Shown: one piece after another, positions 35,271 through 44,427 of the stretch | How positions within the stretch are numbered: the first letter of the stretch is position 1 | Layout: each line of letters begins with the position of its first letter | Source: Flavobacterium fragile | GTDB lineage: Bacteria; Bacteroidota; Bacteroidia; Flavobacteriales; Flavobacteriaceae | Length of the DNA: 64,000 bases | Assembly (NCBI RefSeq): GCF_023634865.1 | Contig: NZ_JAMLJN010000001.1 | Span: 310,001-374,000 of the forward strand | Direction: 5' to 3' | Made by a program: the position numbers and the translations under genes | Notes under the pieces: model-generated | The model's input: only the letters and a program-made list of their open reading frames with translations | Databases searched by the model: none | Told to the model about the DNA's origin: nothing

Positions 35271-35577
35271 ATAATTTACTTTCTAAACTTTGCCAACCAC
35301 CACCGTTGATGCAATCAATTCCGTGTTGTTTTAAAATGGAAGTCGCTTGAGCGCTTCGCATTCCTGAACGGCAACAAGCGATAATCGGTTTGTTCCATTT
35401 TTTAATGGTTTCAATATTTCCGTTTAATACTTGTAAGGCAATATTTTTTGAACCTTTGATGTGGCCCTCTCTATATTCTTCTGGAGTTCTTACATCTAAG
35501 ATAATAGCGCCTTTTTGAACGTATTCCTGAACATCATTCGTTTTATTTCCTAATCCTAAAAAATTTAAAATTCCCAT
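35269..35577 (-). CDS. Single-domain rhodanese-like protein
   Basis: 102 residues forming one rhodanese domain: AIILDVRTPEEYREGHIKGSKNI, then the active loop CCRSGMRS with the second Cys as persulfide carrier, and GIDCINGGGWQSL. It may relay sulfur or reduce small thiol compounds; the substrate is unknown. Start ATG at 35577 (MGILNFLGLG) rather than a frame beginning at 35598, because a TATCTTTG box lies at 35596-35603, 18 bases upstream. Cytosolic, monocistronic. Confidence 0.9.
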   Translation of the reverse strand: MGILNFLGLGNKTNDVQEYVQKGAIILDVRTPEEYREGHIKGSKNIALQVLNGNIETIKKWNKPIIACCRSGMRSAQATSILKQHGIDCINGGGWQSLESKL

Positions 35578-35595
35578 AATTGTTTCTTTTTTTGA

Positions 35596-35603
35596 CAAAG
35601 ATA
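35596..35603 (-). promoter_or_regulatory. -7 box of the rhodanese gene
   Basis: TATCTTTG on the minus strand, 18 bases from the ATG at 35577. Confidence 0.6.
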
Positions 35604-35644
35604 AAGCGGATTGAAAATCTTTTCAGTAACAAAAGTTACTTTGA

Positions 35645-37402
35645 TTAAGCGTTAGCTTTCTCAAAAATCAATTCCAATCCATTATCCACTAAGTGCACAA
35701 TTTCTGGACGATTACTTTTAACTTTCTCTAAGTGATTCAATACTTTGTCTACTAAATCTGAGTTCCCTTCTTTTTTTGCCAATTCTACAATCTCAACAGA
35801 TAACAACCAATCATTAGGATGCCCAGCAGAAACTGAAGCAAAGGCCTCTTTTAAAGTGGTAGTAGCAGTTTTTCCTTCTCTAATGTTACGTACACTTAAA
35901 TAAAGTCTTTCTAATTCTTCTCGTTCGGCCGTTTTTTTCTGTTTAATCGTTTGTGAAGATGGAACGTGATTAATCATATCAAAACTATTCACGTCAGCCG
36001 GTCCCGAAAAAGCAGAAATTACTTGTTGGCCCACAGCCATATCATAAATACCCCAATCTGGTTGGAAAAGAACCGTGTCATTGTGGGTAACGGTGCAGTT
36101 TTTGAATTTAATCAAAAGGATTTCTCCCTGTAAATTGCGAGTCCCAGTAATAATTTCACCAACAACTTTAATGTTGCCTTCAAATTCTAAAGTCACTTGT
36201 TCGCCTTCATAAATGTCATAAGCACGCAAATCTCTCGGACTCATCTCTTCAATCGCTAAATTGATGCCTTTTAGTTTTCCAATTGGTGAACCAAAACCTT
36301 CAGGATGAGAGGATGTTCCGTGACCTACTAATTCTTTTTCTCTGTAGGAAAGTGCTGTTTTTCCTGTAGTTTGAACATAAACGGGTTTTCCCTCATGCTC
36401 AATAACATTTGTAAATACTCCTGAAATCTGAAGCCCTGTGCTCAATTCGATGGTTCCTAATGCTTTAGAATAAATCAATTTTTGAATTCCTGATAATCCT
36501 CCAGTGCGTAATGCCATTTTATTAGCAAATTCTTCTAATACTTCGCTCAATTTCGCAAAATCTGGAGTAACATAAAGTTGAGGTTGCGGTTTGGTAATAT
36601 CAAAACTTTGATCAGCTGCCGAAATATCATAAGGAATTTTCTTCACATTATCCGTCATACACCAAGCGCTTTCTCCAATAGAAGAAAGTAATCCAGCGCC
36701 GTAAATTTTTGGGTTATCAACCGTTCCAATTAATCCGTATTCTACTGTCCACCAATGTAAATTTCTAATGCGCGACATTTCCGATAATTCACCCATGTTA
36801 TTCTGTAAGAAATCCACTTGCTCTTCCGCTTTTTTAATTTCTTCTGCTGGTGTGTCTTCCGCTTCTTTTAAAATAGAAAGCAAACGAATTGCTTCATACA
36901 ATTCATAATCACGTGCCGACGATATGGCTTTACAACCAATTTCACCAAAACGTCTCAAATATTCAGCATATTCCGGATTCGCAATGATAGGAGCGTGTCC
37001 AGCACCTTCATGAATGATATCGGGAGCCGGAGTATATTCAATATGTTCTAATTGACGAATATCACAAGCAATAACCAAAACATTATACGCTTGAAATTCC
37101 ATAAAGGCATTCGGCGGAATAAATCCATCAACGGCAACTGCAGCCCAACCGATTTCTTTTAAAATTCGGTTCATGCCATACATGTTGGGAATATTGTCGA
37201 TTTCCAAACCTGTTTTTTGTAAGCCTTCTAAGTACGAATTATGAGCAACTTTTGAAAGATAAGCTACATTTTTACGCATAACATAGCGCCACACGGCTTG
37301 GTTAATAGGCGTGTAGTCTTCATAGACTTGTGGTTTGATGAATTGTTTTAAATGTGGTGGTAATCTGTCAATCAACGGATTGCTTTCAAAATGCGTTTCC
37401 AT
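35645..37402 (-). CDS. Aromatic amino acid hydroxylase (phenylalanine 4-monooxygenase type)
   Basis: 585-residue enzyme of the pterin-dependent hydroxylases, which convert phenylalanine to tyrosine with O2 and tetrahydropterin. The iron site is complete: H131 and H136 (IIHEGAGHAPI) and E221 (WWTVEYGLIG). The catalytic domain covers about residues 1-310; the long C-terminal part (about 320-585), with a beta-rich stretch and a helical end (LERLYLSVRNIREGKTATTT), is not found in short bacterial PhhA enzymes of about 260-300 residues. This long form is seen in Bacteroidota. No regulatory ACT domain at the N-terminus is visible. Confidence 0.92.
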   Translation of the reverse strand: METHFESNPLIDRLPPHLKQFIKPQVYEDYTPINQAVWRYVMRKNVAYLSKVAHNSYLEGLQKTGLEIDNIPNMYGMNRILKEIGWAAVAVDGFIPPNAFMEFQAYNVLVIACDIRQLEHIEYTPAPDIIHEGAGHAPIIANPEYAEYLRRFGEIGCKAISSARDYELYEAIRLLSILKEAEDTPAEEIKKAEEQVDFLQNNMGELSEMSRIRNLHWWTVEYGLIGTVDNPKIYGAGLLSSIGESAWCMTDNVKKIPYDISAADQSFDITKPQPQLYVTPDFAKLSEVLEEFANKMALRTGGLSGIQKLIYSKALGTIELSTGLQISGVFTNVIEHEGKPVYVQTTGKTALSYREKELVGHGTSSHPEGFGSPIGKLKGINLAIEEMSPRDLRAYDIYEGEQVTLEFEGNIKVVGEIITGTRNLQGEILLIKFKNCTVTHNDTVLFQPDWGIYDMAVGQQVISAFSGPADVNSFDMINHVPSSQTIKQKKTAEREELERLYLSVRNIREGKTATTTLKEAFASVSAGHPNDWLLSVEIVELAKKEGNSDLVDKVLNHLEKVKSNRPEIVHLVDNGLELIFEKANA

Positions 37403-37500
37403 AATTATTTTTCGAGTATTGGTTGTAAAAATACGTTTTTTTAATAAATCATGAAAATTACATCTTTGATAATTTGAGTAGACGATTTTTAAGAAATTTT

Positions 37501-37530
37501 AAATAAAAAAGGCACTTTACAGTGCCTTTA
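37501..37530 (-). terminator. Terminator of the adhesin gene
   Basis: Nine-bp stem AAAGGCACT/AGTGCCTTT with loop TTAC (37517-37520), then a T-rich run on the minus strand, 7 bases past the stop. Confidence 0.85.
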
Positions 37531-37536
37531 GAGAAA

Positions 37537-40500
37537 TTATCGCTTCAAAGAGAAATGGGCTTTGAATTGTTTTGGATTGCCGTTTTCTGTGTAGTCTACT
37601 GTAAACCAATAATCAGTTGAGGGCAGTTGTTGTTGATTGTAAGTTCCGTCCCAACTTTCTTCACCTTGTAATTGTTTTATTAATTTACCGTAACGATCAA
37701 AGATATTGATTTTGTCTGTAGCTTGTAATCCTGCAATGAACCAAGTATCATTATAACCATCGCCATTAGGTGTAAAATATTGAGGATATTCAATTACATA
37801 AACTTCATAAGTTAAATAGGTACAACCTTGAGTGTCCACAGCAGTAATAGTATGTAGGCCTGAACTTACATTGGTAAATACATTAGAAGATTGAAGCGCT
37901 CCATTATCTAATTGATATTCTAAAACGCCAGTTCCACCCGTAACGGTTACCAATAATGTAGCATTTCCGCTAAAATAATTACTTTGTTCAACAGTAATTC
38001 CATCTGATGGCGTCGAAGAGGTTATGGTAGCGGTTACTATCTCTGAACTACAGTTGGTGCTTCTAACAGTTGCCATTACACCATAGGTTCCCACCTCGTC
38101 AGCCGTAAAAGTTGCCGTATTTGAATTTGGTATAGGATTGTTATTAAAATACCATATAAAGTCATGTGTAGCACTACTTAAACCAGAGTCTAAAACAAAA
38201 GTTTGGAAGGGGTTTCCAGTAGCATCCACACAAATAACACCATCGGTTAAAACGGGTTCAGGTATTGGATTCACGTTGATTCGTACCACAATTGTTTCTC
38301 CATCACAACCCGATAGAGAAGGTGTGATATAGTAGTCTACATATCCAGCTGCATTTCCTGTTGTAGTTAATGTTTGAGCAATTAAAAGATCGGTACCAGT
38401 ATAGGTTCCATCCATTGCACCATCAACTCCCATGGGTTGTACTACCCAATTAATAACGGTGTTTGGCTCAAAAGTAGAAACCGTGATAGCGGTACTTTGG
38501 TTACTACACAAAACAGGTTGATTGGAGTTAGTAAATATTGAAGGTTTTGGATTAACCGTTACGGTTACCAATTCAGGATTTCCAGGACAACCGTTTAAAA
38601 TAGGAGTCACTTGATAGGTTACACTTCCTGAGGATAATCCAGTGGTAGTAAGGGTTTGAATAATTTCATTTCCAGAACCATTGGTAGCTCCTGTTACACC
38701 AGCTGCATTCAAAACAATCCAATTGAATTGGGTTCCAGAAATTGAGCTTGTAAAAGAAATAGCCGTAGTTGCTCCAGAGCATATAGGCAAGTTATTATGA
38801 ACAATGTTAACGTTTGGAATTGGGCTAACTAAAATTTGTACTTGAGTAGCAGGTCCCACACATCCATTAGCTTCTGCAAAAATGGTGTAGGTAAGGGCTA
38901 CTGTTGTTGTAGTATTGGGTGAAACATCTAAAGTTTGGTTAATACTATTGCCAGACCCTCCTGATGCTCCTGTAATATTCGCCCCTGTCACAGTCCATGA
39001 AAATACCGCATTAGGGACATTACTAGAAAGTGAAATAGAAGTTGTTCCACCTGAACAAAACGAAGACATAGCGCTTGAGGCAATTACTACAGGAACAGGA
39101 TAGATAGTCACGGTCAATTGAGTGGATACCGCGCATTGGCCATTATCTGGAGTAAAGGTGTAGGTAGTTGTTGTCGTATTATTAAAAGCGGGTGACCAAG
39201 TTCCTGTAATTCCTTCCAAAGAAGTGTTTGGTAAAGGCGATACAGTCGAACCGGTACACATGGGAAGTATAGGGTTAAAATTTGGAGTTGTACCAGAAGT
39301 TAAGGTAACACCTCCATTTAAAGTCACGTTTCCACACCCACCAACAGTAGTAATGGAATAAGAAAAATCTCCAGCAGCAGTTCCACTAATCGTTACAGTA
39401 TTTCCAGAAGTGGTAGCTGTTACACCAGTTGGTAAACCTGTTACAGTTGCGCCAGTAGCTCCTCCTCCAAAAGTATATTGAATAGAGGCAATCGCATTCC
39501 CCGAACAAACAGTTTGCGTATTATTGGCAGAATCTAAGACTAAAGTTGCATTTGATGAAACGGTAATACTTCCATTTAAAGTCACGTTTCCACAACCACC
39601 AACAGTAGTAATGGAATAAGAAAAATCTCCAGTAGCAGTTCCACTAATCGTTACAGTATTTCCAGAAGTGGTAGCTGTTACACCAGTGGGTAAACCTGTT
39701 ACAGTTGCGCCAGTAGCTCCTCCTCCAAAAGTATATTGAATAGGGGCAATCGCATTCCCCGAACAAATAGTTTGCGTATTATTGGCAGAATCTAAGACTA
39801 AAGTTGCATTTGATGAAACGGTAATACTTCCATTTAAAGTCACACTTCCACACCCACCAACAGTAGTTATGGTATAAGAAAAATCTCCAGCAGCAGTTCC
39901 ACTAATCGTTACAGTATTTCCAGAAGTGGTTGTGGTAACACCAGTGGGTAAACCGGTTACATTCACCCCAGTAGCTCCTCCTCCAAAAGTATATTGAATG
40001 GGGGCAATCGCATTCCCCGAACAAATAGTTTGCGTATTATTGCCAGAATCTAAGACTAAAGTTGCATTTGATGAAACGGTAATACTTCCATTTAAAGTAA
40101 CACTTCCACACCCACCAACAGTAGTTATGGAATAAGAAAAATCTCCAGTAGCAGTTCCACTAATCGTTACAGTATTTCCAGAAGTGGTAGCTGTTACGCC
40201 AGTTGGTAAACCTGTTACAGTTGCGCCAGTAGCTCCTCCTCCAAAAGTATATTGAATAGGGGTAATCGCATTCCCCGAACAAACAGTTTGCGTATTATTG
40301 GCAGAATCTAAGACTAAAGTTGCATTTGATGAAACGGTAATACTTCCATTTAAAGTAACGCTTCCACACCCACCAACAGTAGTAATGGAATAAGAAAAAT
40401 CTCCAGTAGCAGTTCCACTAATCGTTACAGTATTTCCAGAAGTGGTAGCTGTTACACCAGTGGGTAAACCAGTTACATTCACCCCAGTAGCTCCTCCTCC

Positions 40501-41487
40501 AAAAGTATATTGAATAGGGGTAATCGCATTCCCCGAACAAACAGTTTGCGTGTTATTGGCAGAGTCAAGAGTTAAGGTGCTGCCTGAAATATTTATAATT
40601 ATTTGATCAGATAGGGTAGCGCCACATGTATTGGTAGCAGTTAAAGTTAAAGTAATCGTGCTGCCAGATAAAGCAGAGGTAGGGACAGTGTATGAAGTCG
40701 AAAGAGTGTTAGTATTCGAAAAACTACCTGTAGTTGCTGACCAAGAAACACTAGTTTGTCCTTGCGCACTTCCTGTTAAATTAATGGTTTGTCCAGGACA
40801 TGCTGTTACAGGAGAAGTTCCTGCCTCAACTGTGAAAGGAGCTATAGGAGCAATACAACCGTTGTTGATATAACTAGGTGTTCCTGATGGTGTAAAGTTT
40901 ACAGTAGCTCCATTTTCTGTACCAATATTCCCAGAAGTATCTACAAGATTTGATCTTTCATAGGTTACACTATCGGAACAACCACTTCCAAAAGAAACGC
41001 TTAAGGTTCTAGTTCCAGGAATAGGATTATAGTTAGCAAAATGACCTCCAGTTCTTGAGGGATTGTTCTGAAAAATCATGTAGATTGTGGAGGCAAGGGA
41101 ACTGAAAGAATTCAAATTGACATCAAGATTTTGACTTGTGACAAGAATTACAGTTGCATTTGCGGGTAAAATCCCTCCAGGTGGTTCTAAAATTAAACCA
41201 CACCCGCCAGAAGCAGTTATATAGGCATTTAACTGTGTAACTTTAGCAGCTGTTGTAGCATTCTGAACGACACCTAGCCATATTTGTGCGGGAAAAGTAA
41301 CTGTTAAATTGCTTGTGTTTAGAGGAGCAGGTCCAATTTTCATTCGAAACATTTCGTTTAATCCTTCATCTGCTCCATTATCGCAAGCATCTACAAGAAT
41401 ACTTTCGATCTGAAAACACTGAGAATAAGTTTTGTTTGATAGTAGTAACAAACCGATAGATAGGGCAAAAATCTTTAAAAAATTCAT
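37537..41487 (-). CDS. T9SS type B cargo: repeat adhesin with C-terminal sorting domain
   Basis: 1316 residues. Signal peptide (MNFLKIFALSIGLLLLSNKTYSQ), then an N-terminal domain (VDACDNGADEGLNEMFRMKIG) common in flavobacterial surface proteins. Residues about 300-727 are five repeats of 86 residues (SANNTQTVCSGNAI...GGCGSVTLNGSITVSS). PKD-like modules with CSGGTTSISL-type cores follow, then a SprB-like repeat (ATLLVTVTGGTGVLEYQLDNG). The C-terminus (about 1233-1316; YFTPNGDGYNDTWFI, INIFDRYGKLI, GTYNQQQLPSTDYWFTVDY) is a gliding-motility-associated type B sorting domain, which routes the protein through the T9SS. Most likely an exported, cell-surface adhesin-like protein. Confidence 0.93.
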   Translation of the reverse strand: MNFLKIFALSIGLLLLSNKTYSQCFQIESILVDACDNGADEGLNEMFRMKIGPAPLNTSNLTVTFPAQIWLGVVQNATTAAKVTQLNAYITASGGCGLILEPPGGILPANATVILVTSQNLDVNLNSFSSLASTIYMIFQNNPSRTGGHFANYNPIPGTRTLSVSFGSGCSDSVTYERSNLVDTSGNIGTENGATVNFTPSGTPSYINNGCIAPIAPFTVEAGTSPVTACPGQTINLTGSAQGQTSVSWSATTGSFSNTNTLSTSYTVPTSALSGSTITLTLTATNTCGATLSDQIIINISGSTLTLDSANNTQTVCSGNAITPIQYTFGGGATGVNVTGLPTGVTATTSGNTVTISGTATGDFSYSITTVGGCGSVTLNGSITVSSNATLVLDSANNTQTVCSGNAITPIQYTFGGGATGATVTGLPTGVTATTSGNTVTISGTATGDFSYSITTVGGCGSVTLNGSITVSSNATLVLDSGNNTQTICSGNAIAPIQYTFGGGATGVNVTGLPTGVTTTTSGNTVTISGTAAGDFSYTITTVGGCGSVTLNGSITVSSNATLVLDSANNTQTICSGNAIAPIQYTFGGGATGATVTGLPTGVTATTSGNTVTISGTATGDFSYSITTVGGCGNVTLNGSITVSSNATLVLDSANNTQTVCSGNAIASIQYTFGGGATGATVTGLPTGVTATTSGNTVTISGTAAGDFSYSITTVGGCGNVTLNGGVTLTSGTTPNFNPILPMCTGSTVSPLPNTSLEGITGTWSPAFNNTTTTTYTFTPDNGQCAVSTQLTVTIYPVPVVIASSAMSSFCSGGTTSISLSSNVPNAVFSWTVTGANITGASGGSGNSINQTLDVSPNTTTTVALTYTIFAEANGCVGPATQVQILVSPIPNVNIVHNNLPICSGATTAISFTSSISGTQFNWIVLNAAGVTGATNGSGNEIIQTLTTTGLSSGSVTYQVTPILNGCPGNPELVTVTVNPKPSIFTNSNQPVLCSNQSTAITVSTFEPNTVINWVVQPMGVDGAMDGTYTGTDLLIAQTLTTTGNAAGYVDYYITPSLSGCDGETIVVRINVNPIPEPVLTDGVICVDATGNPFQTFVLDSGLSSATHDFIWYFNNNPIPNSNTATFTADEVGTYGVMATVRSTNCSSEIVTATITSSTPSDGITVEQSNYFSGNATLLVTVTGGTGVLEYQLDNGALQSSNVFTNVSSGLHTITAVDTQGCTYLTYEVYVIEYPQYFTPNGDGYNDTWFIAGLQATDKINIFDRYGKLIKQLQGEESWDGTYNQQQLPSTDYWFTVDYTENGNPKQFKAHFSLKR
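39305..40590 (-). repeat. Five tandem 258-bp coding repeats
   Basis: The same landmark (GCGTATTATTGG or one-base variants) recurs at 39516, 39774, 40032, 40290 and 40548, an exact period of 258 bases or 86 codons. The units differ at only a few scattered sites by eye. Confidence 0.95.
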
Positions 41488-41520
41488 TCTTTAAAAGAAG
41501 CTTCATTTGAAAAGCAGCGG

Positions 41521-41528
41521 CAAATTTA
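41521..41528 (-). promoter_or_regulatory. -7 box of the adhesin gene
   Basis: TAAATTTG on the minus strand, 33 bases upstream of the ATG at 41487. Confidence 0.5.
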
Positions 41529-41573
41529 CAAAATCAAACGGCTTTAATATTAAGTCATAATTAATTATTAAAA

Positions 41574-41606
41574 AAAAAAGGTGTAAATTCTAATTTACAC
41601 CTTTTT
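41574..41606 (-). terminator. Terminator of the DUF4136 gene
   Basis: Stem AAAAAGGTGTAAAT with ATTTACACCTTTTT around a 4-base loop, then T run on the minus strand. Confidence 0.88.
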
Positions 41607-41610
41607 AAAT

Positions 41611-42126
41611 TTATTTTTGAGGAGGATATTGCTCTAAAATTTTGGAAACAAATTCTTTAATTCGAGCATCTTTTTTTTCTGTGTTATTAGTTAAATAACC
41701 ACTTCCTTCTCCTTGCCAGACTAATTCTTTTGTTTTAGCATCGATAATGTCAATAAAAAGGGTGCCTTCTGGAGTGGTAGTTACATTAGTGTAACCAATG
41801 CCCCAATAAGGATTCCAACCCCAACCAAAACCGTAATTTTGATAAATATCTACGCGCTCTCTTTCTTTCGTAAAAATACTAATCAAAACATCTGGATTTT
41901 CTGATTTTGAAAAACCTTTAGAGGCCATCACTTCATCAATCGAATATAAAATCCTTTTTTTGTCTAAATCTGAAATTTCAACCTTGTCTATACCGTTTTT
42001 TAGAAAAGCATAGGTGGTGTAACTATTGAAATTGGCTTTTTTATCATAGTCTGCATTGACTCTTACTGAACTACAAGAAGCAAGAGTAGCTATGAATACT
42101 ATTGAAAGTAATTTTAATGTTTTCAT
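41611..42126 (-). CDS. DUF4136 family lipoprotein
   Basis: 171 residues. Lipobox LASC with the acylated Cys at residue 18. The mature part begins with VRVNADYDKKANFNSYTTYAF, the hallmark of DUF4136, and contains YGFGWGWNPYWGIGYTNVTT, an aromatic-rich strand, and GTLFIDIIDAKTKELVWQGEG. Function is unknown; predicted periplasmic or outer-membrane facing. Closed by its own terminator, so it is not in an operon with the downstream adhesin gene; the upstream hutU stop is 51 bases away on the same strand. Confidence 0.88.
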   Translation of the reverse strand: MKTLKLLSIVFIATLASCSSVRVNADYDKKANFNSYTTYAFLKNGIDKVEISDLDKKRILYSIDEVMASKGFSKSENPDVLISIFTKERERVDIYQNYGFGWGWNPYWGIGYTNVTTTPEGTLFIDIIDAKTKELVWQGEGSGYLTNNTEKKDARIKEFVSKILEQYPPQK

Positions 42127-42177
42127 AATATATAGTTTTAATGAATTCGATGTATATACGAATCATTTGATTTTTGA

Positions 42178-44163
42178 TTACAGTAATGATTCGTCTACTA
42201 TGTTAGGGATGGTAACTTTTAATAAAGGTTGCGTCTCCATGGCTCTTTTTATAGCAAAAATAGCACCTTCATTTCTTGCCCAACTCCTTCTTGAAATTCC
42301 GTTGTTGACATCCCAGAAAAGCATTGACTCTAAGCGTCTTGATGCTTCTTTAGTTCCATCAAGAACCATACCAAATCCACCGTTTATTACTTCGCCCCAG
42401 CCTACGCCACCTCCGTTGTGGATAGAAACCCAAGTAGCACCACGGAAACTATCACCAATCACATTGTGAATTGCCATATCAGCAGTAAATCTAGAGCCAT
42501 CATAAATATTTGAGGTTTCTCTGTATGGAGAATCGGTTCCAGAAACATCATGATGGTCGCGACCTAAAATAACATAACCAATTTCTCCACGAGCAATCGC
42601 TTGATTGAAGGCTTCTGCAATTTTAATTCGGCCTTCAGCATCGGCGTAAAGTATTCTGGCTTGAGAACCAACCACTAATTTGTTTTCTTGCGCACCTTTA
42701 ATCCACTGAATATTATCGGCCATTTGTTGTTGAATTTCCTCTGGTGAGTTTTTCATCATTTCTTCTAAAACATCGCAAGCAATTTTGTCGGTTTTCGCTA
42801 AATCTTCTGGATTACCTGAAGCACAAACCCATCGGAATGGTCCAAATCCATAATCAAAACACATCGGTCCCATAATGTCTTGCACATAACTCGGATATTT
42901 AAATTCTCTACCTAATGTTGGATGATCACTCATAACATCAGCTCCAGCTCTTGAAGATTCTAATAAAAAGGCATTTCCATAATCAAAGAAATAAGTGCCT
43001 TTTGCTGTGTGTTTGTTGATGGCTGCAGCATGTCGACGAAGTGTTTTTCTAACTTCTTCCTTAAAGCGCTCTGGTTCGTTAGCCATCATTTCATTTGACT
43101 CTTCAAAAGTAAAACCGATAGGATAATAACCACCCGCCCAAGGATTGTGTAACGATGTTTGATCGGAACCCAAATCAATAAGTAAATTTTCTTGATCGAA
43201 ACGCTCCCATACATCCACTATGTTGCCTAAGTAAGCAATAGAAACTACTTCTTGGTTTTCTAACGCTTTTTTAACTCTTGGAACTAATTCGTCAATGGTA
43301 TTAATGATTTCATTTATCCATCCTTGTTCATGACGGATTTTAGTGATTTTTGGATTGACTTCAGCACAAACGGTAACACAGCCCGCAATATTTCCAGCTT
43401 TTGGCTGAGCACCACTCATTCCTCCCAATCCAGAAGTTACAAATAATCCTCCTTTAGGTGATTTTTTAATTTTTCTAAAACCATTTAAAACCGTAATGGT
43501 AGTTCCGTGAACAATACCTTGTGGACCAATGTACATGTAACTTCCTGCAGTCATTTGTCCGTATTGCGAAACACCTAGGGCATTCATTTTTTCCCAATCG
43601 TCGGGTTTGGAGTAATTCGGGATAACCATACCGTTGGTAACGACCACTCTTGGTGCTTCTTTATGAGAAGGAAACAATCCCATGGGATGACCAGAATACA
43701 TCACTAATGTTTGCTCGTCTGTCATTTCGGCCAAATATTTCATAGTGAGGCGATACTGTGCCCAATTTTGAAAAACAGCACCATTTCCACCATACGTAAT
43801 TAATTCATGTGGATGTTGTGCAACAGCATAATCTAAGTTATTTTGAATCATCAGCATTATCGCTTTCGCTTGTTCACTTTTTCCAGGATATTCTGAGATA
43901 GGACGTGCATACATTTTATATTCAGGACGCAAACGATACATGTAAATTCTACCATAGGTTTCCAATTCTTCCTTGAATTCTGGAATTAAAGTTGCATGAT
44001 GTTCTGGATCAAAATAACGTAAGGCATTTTTTAAGGCTAATTTTTTTTCTTCTTCTGAAAGAATTTCTTTTCGTTTTGGAGCGTGATTAATATCAACTTC
44101 AAATGGTTTTGGATTTGGTAAAACCGATGGAATTCCCTCTAATATTTGTTCTTGAAATGTCAT
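42178..44163 (-). CDS. hutU: Urocanate hydratase
   Basis: 661-residue NAD-dependent enzyme converting urocanate to imidazolonepropionate, the second step of histidine breakdown. The family signature is present (SGLGGMSGAQPKAGNIAGC), as are the NAD-binding stretch near AYLGNIVDVWERF and the conserved GRDHHDVSGTDSPYRETSN. It is longer than the classical 555-residue enzyme, which fits the Bacteroidota form. No other hut gene is adjacent; the arginase-fold gene near 9.3 kb is too distant and too altered to be paired with it safely. Cytosolic. Confidence 0.95.
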   Translation of the reverse strand: MTFQEQILEGIPSVLPNPKPFEVDINHAPKRKEILSEEEKKLALKNALRYFDPEHHATLIPEFKEELETYGRIYMYRLRPEYKMYARPISEYPGKSEQAKAIMLMIQNNLDYAVAQHPHELITYGGNGAVFQNWAQYRLTMKYLAEMTDEQTLVMYSGHPMGLFPSHKEAPRVVVTNGMVIPNYSKPDDWEKMNALGVSQYGQMTAGSYMYIGPQGIVHGTTITVLNGFRKIKKSPKGGLFVTSGLGGMSGAQPKAGNIAGCVTVCAEVNPKITKIRHEQGWINEIINTIDELVPRVKKALENQEVVSIAYLGNIVDVWERFDQENLLIDLGSDQTSLHNPWAGGYYPIGFTFEESNEMMANEPERFKEEVRKTLRRHAAAINKHTAKGTYFFDYGNAFLLESSRAGADVMSDHPTLGREFKYPSYVQDIMGPMCFDYGFGPFRWVCASGNPEDLAKTDKIACDVLEEMMKNSPEEIQQQMADNIQWIKGAQENKLVVGSQARILYADAEGRIKIAEAFNQAIARGEIGYVILGRDHHDVSGTDSPYRETSNIYDGSRFTADMAIHNVIGDSFRGATWVSIHNGGGVGWGEVINGGFGMVLDGTKEASRRLESMLFWDVNNGISRRSWARNEGAIFAIKRAMETQPLLKVTIPNIVDESLL

Positions 44164-44222
44164 TTTTTTTATATATTGTACTATTGTATTTTTTTTAACT
44201 AGGTACTGTTACTAAATACGGA

Positions 44223-44399
44223 TTACTTTTTTAAAGTTCCTGTTTTTTTGTCAAAGCCATAAGGGCAATGACGACAACCGCTTTTACAACAATACCCTCT
44301 TTTTAAATGGTATTTTTCCGTAAAGCACTTGTAGCCTTCAGGGGTGTAATAGAAATCTTCGCCTTCTTTTAAATTATTTGGATTTAAATCATGATTCAT
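44223..44399 (-). CDS. DUF5522 family small Cys-rich protein
   Basis: 58 residues. The C-terminal half carries a tight Cys cluster, C37, C38, C42 and C45 (GYCCKSGCRHCPYGF), plus C25, typical of DUF5522 and suggestive of metal or Fe-S binding. Start ATG at 44399 (MNHDLNPNNLKEGED); the longer frame to 44525 overlaps the opposite gene and lacks support. A TAAATTTG box lies only 5 bases upstream of the ATG, so the mRNA may have almost no leader. The divergent HExxH gene starts 28 bases away. Function unknown. Confidence 0.82.
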   Translation of the reverse strand: MNHDLNPNNLKEGEDFYYTPEGYKCFTEKYHLKRGYCCKSGCRHCPYGFDKKTGTLKK

Positions 44400-44404
44400 A
44401 AAGG

Positions 44405-44412
44405 CAAATTTA
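44405..44412 (-). promoter_or_regulatory. -7 box of the DUF5522 gene
   Basis: TAAATTTG on the minus strand, ending 5 bases before the ATG at 44399, closer than at any other gene here. Confidence 0.5.
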
Positions 44413-44427
44413 GCAACTTTGTATGAA

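Noticed and set aside
39305..40590. Regular repeats that could suggest a CRISPR or satellite array
   Set aside because: The period is 258 bases, in frame within a long coding sequence, without spacers.
9270..44163. Histidine-breakdown link between the arginase-fold gene and hutU
   Set aside because: The two genes are over 30 kb apart, and the arginase-fold protein lacks normal metal ligands.
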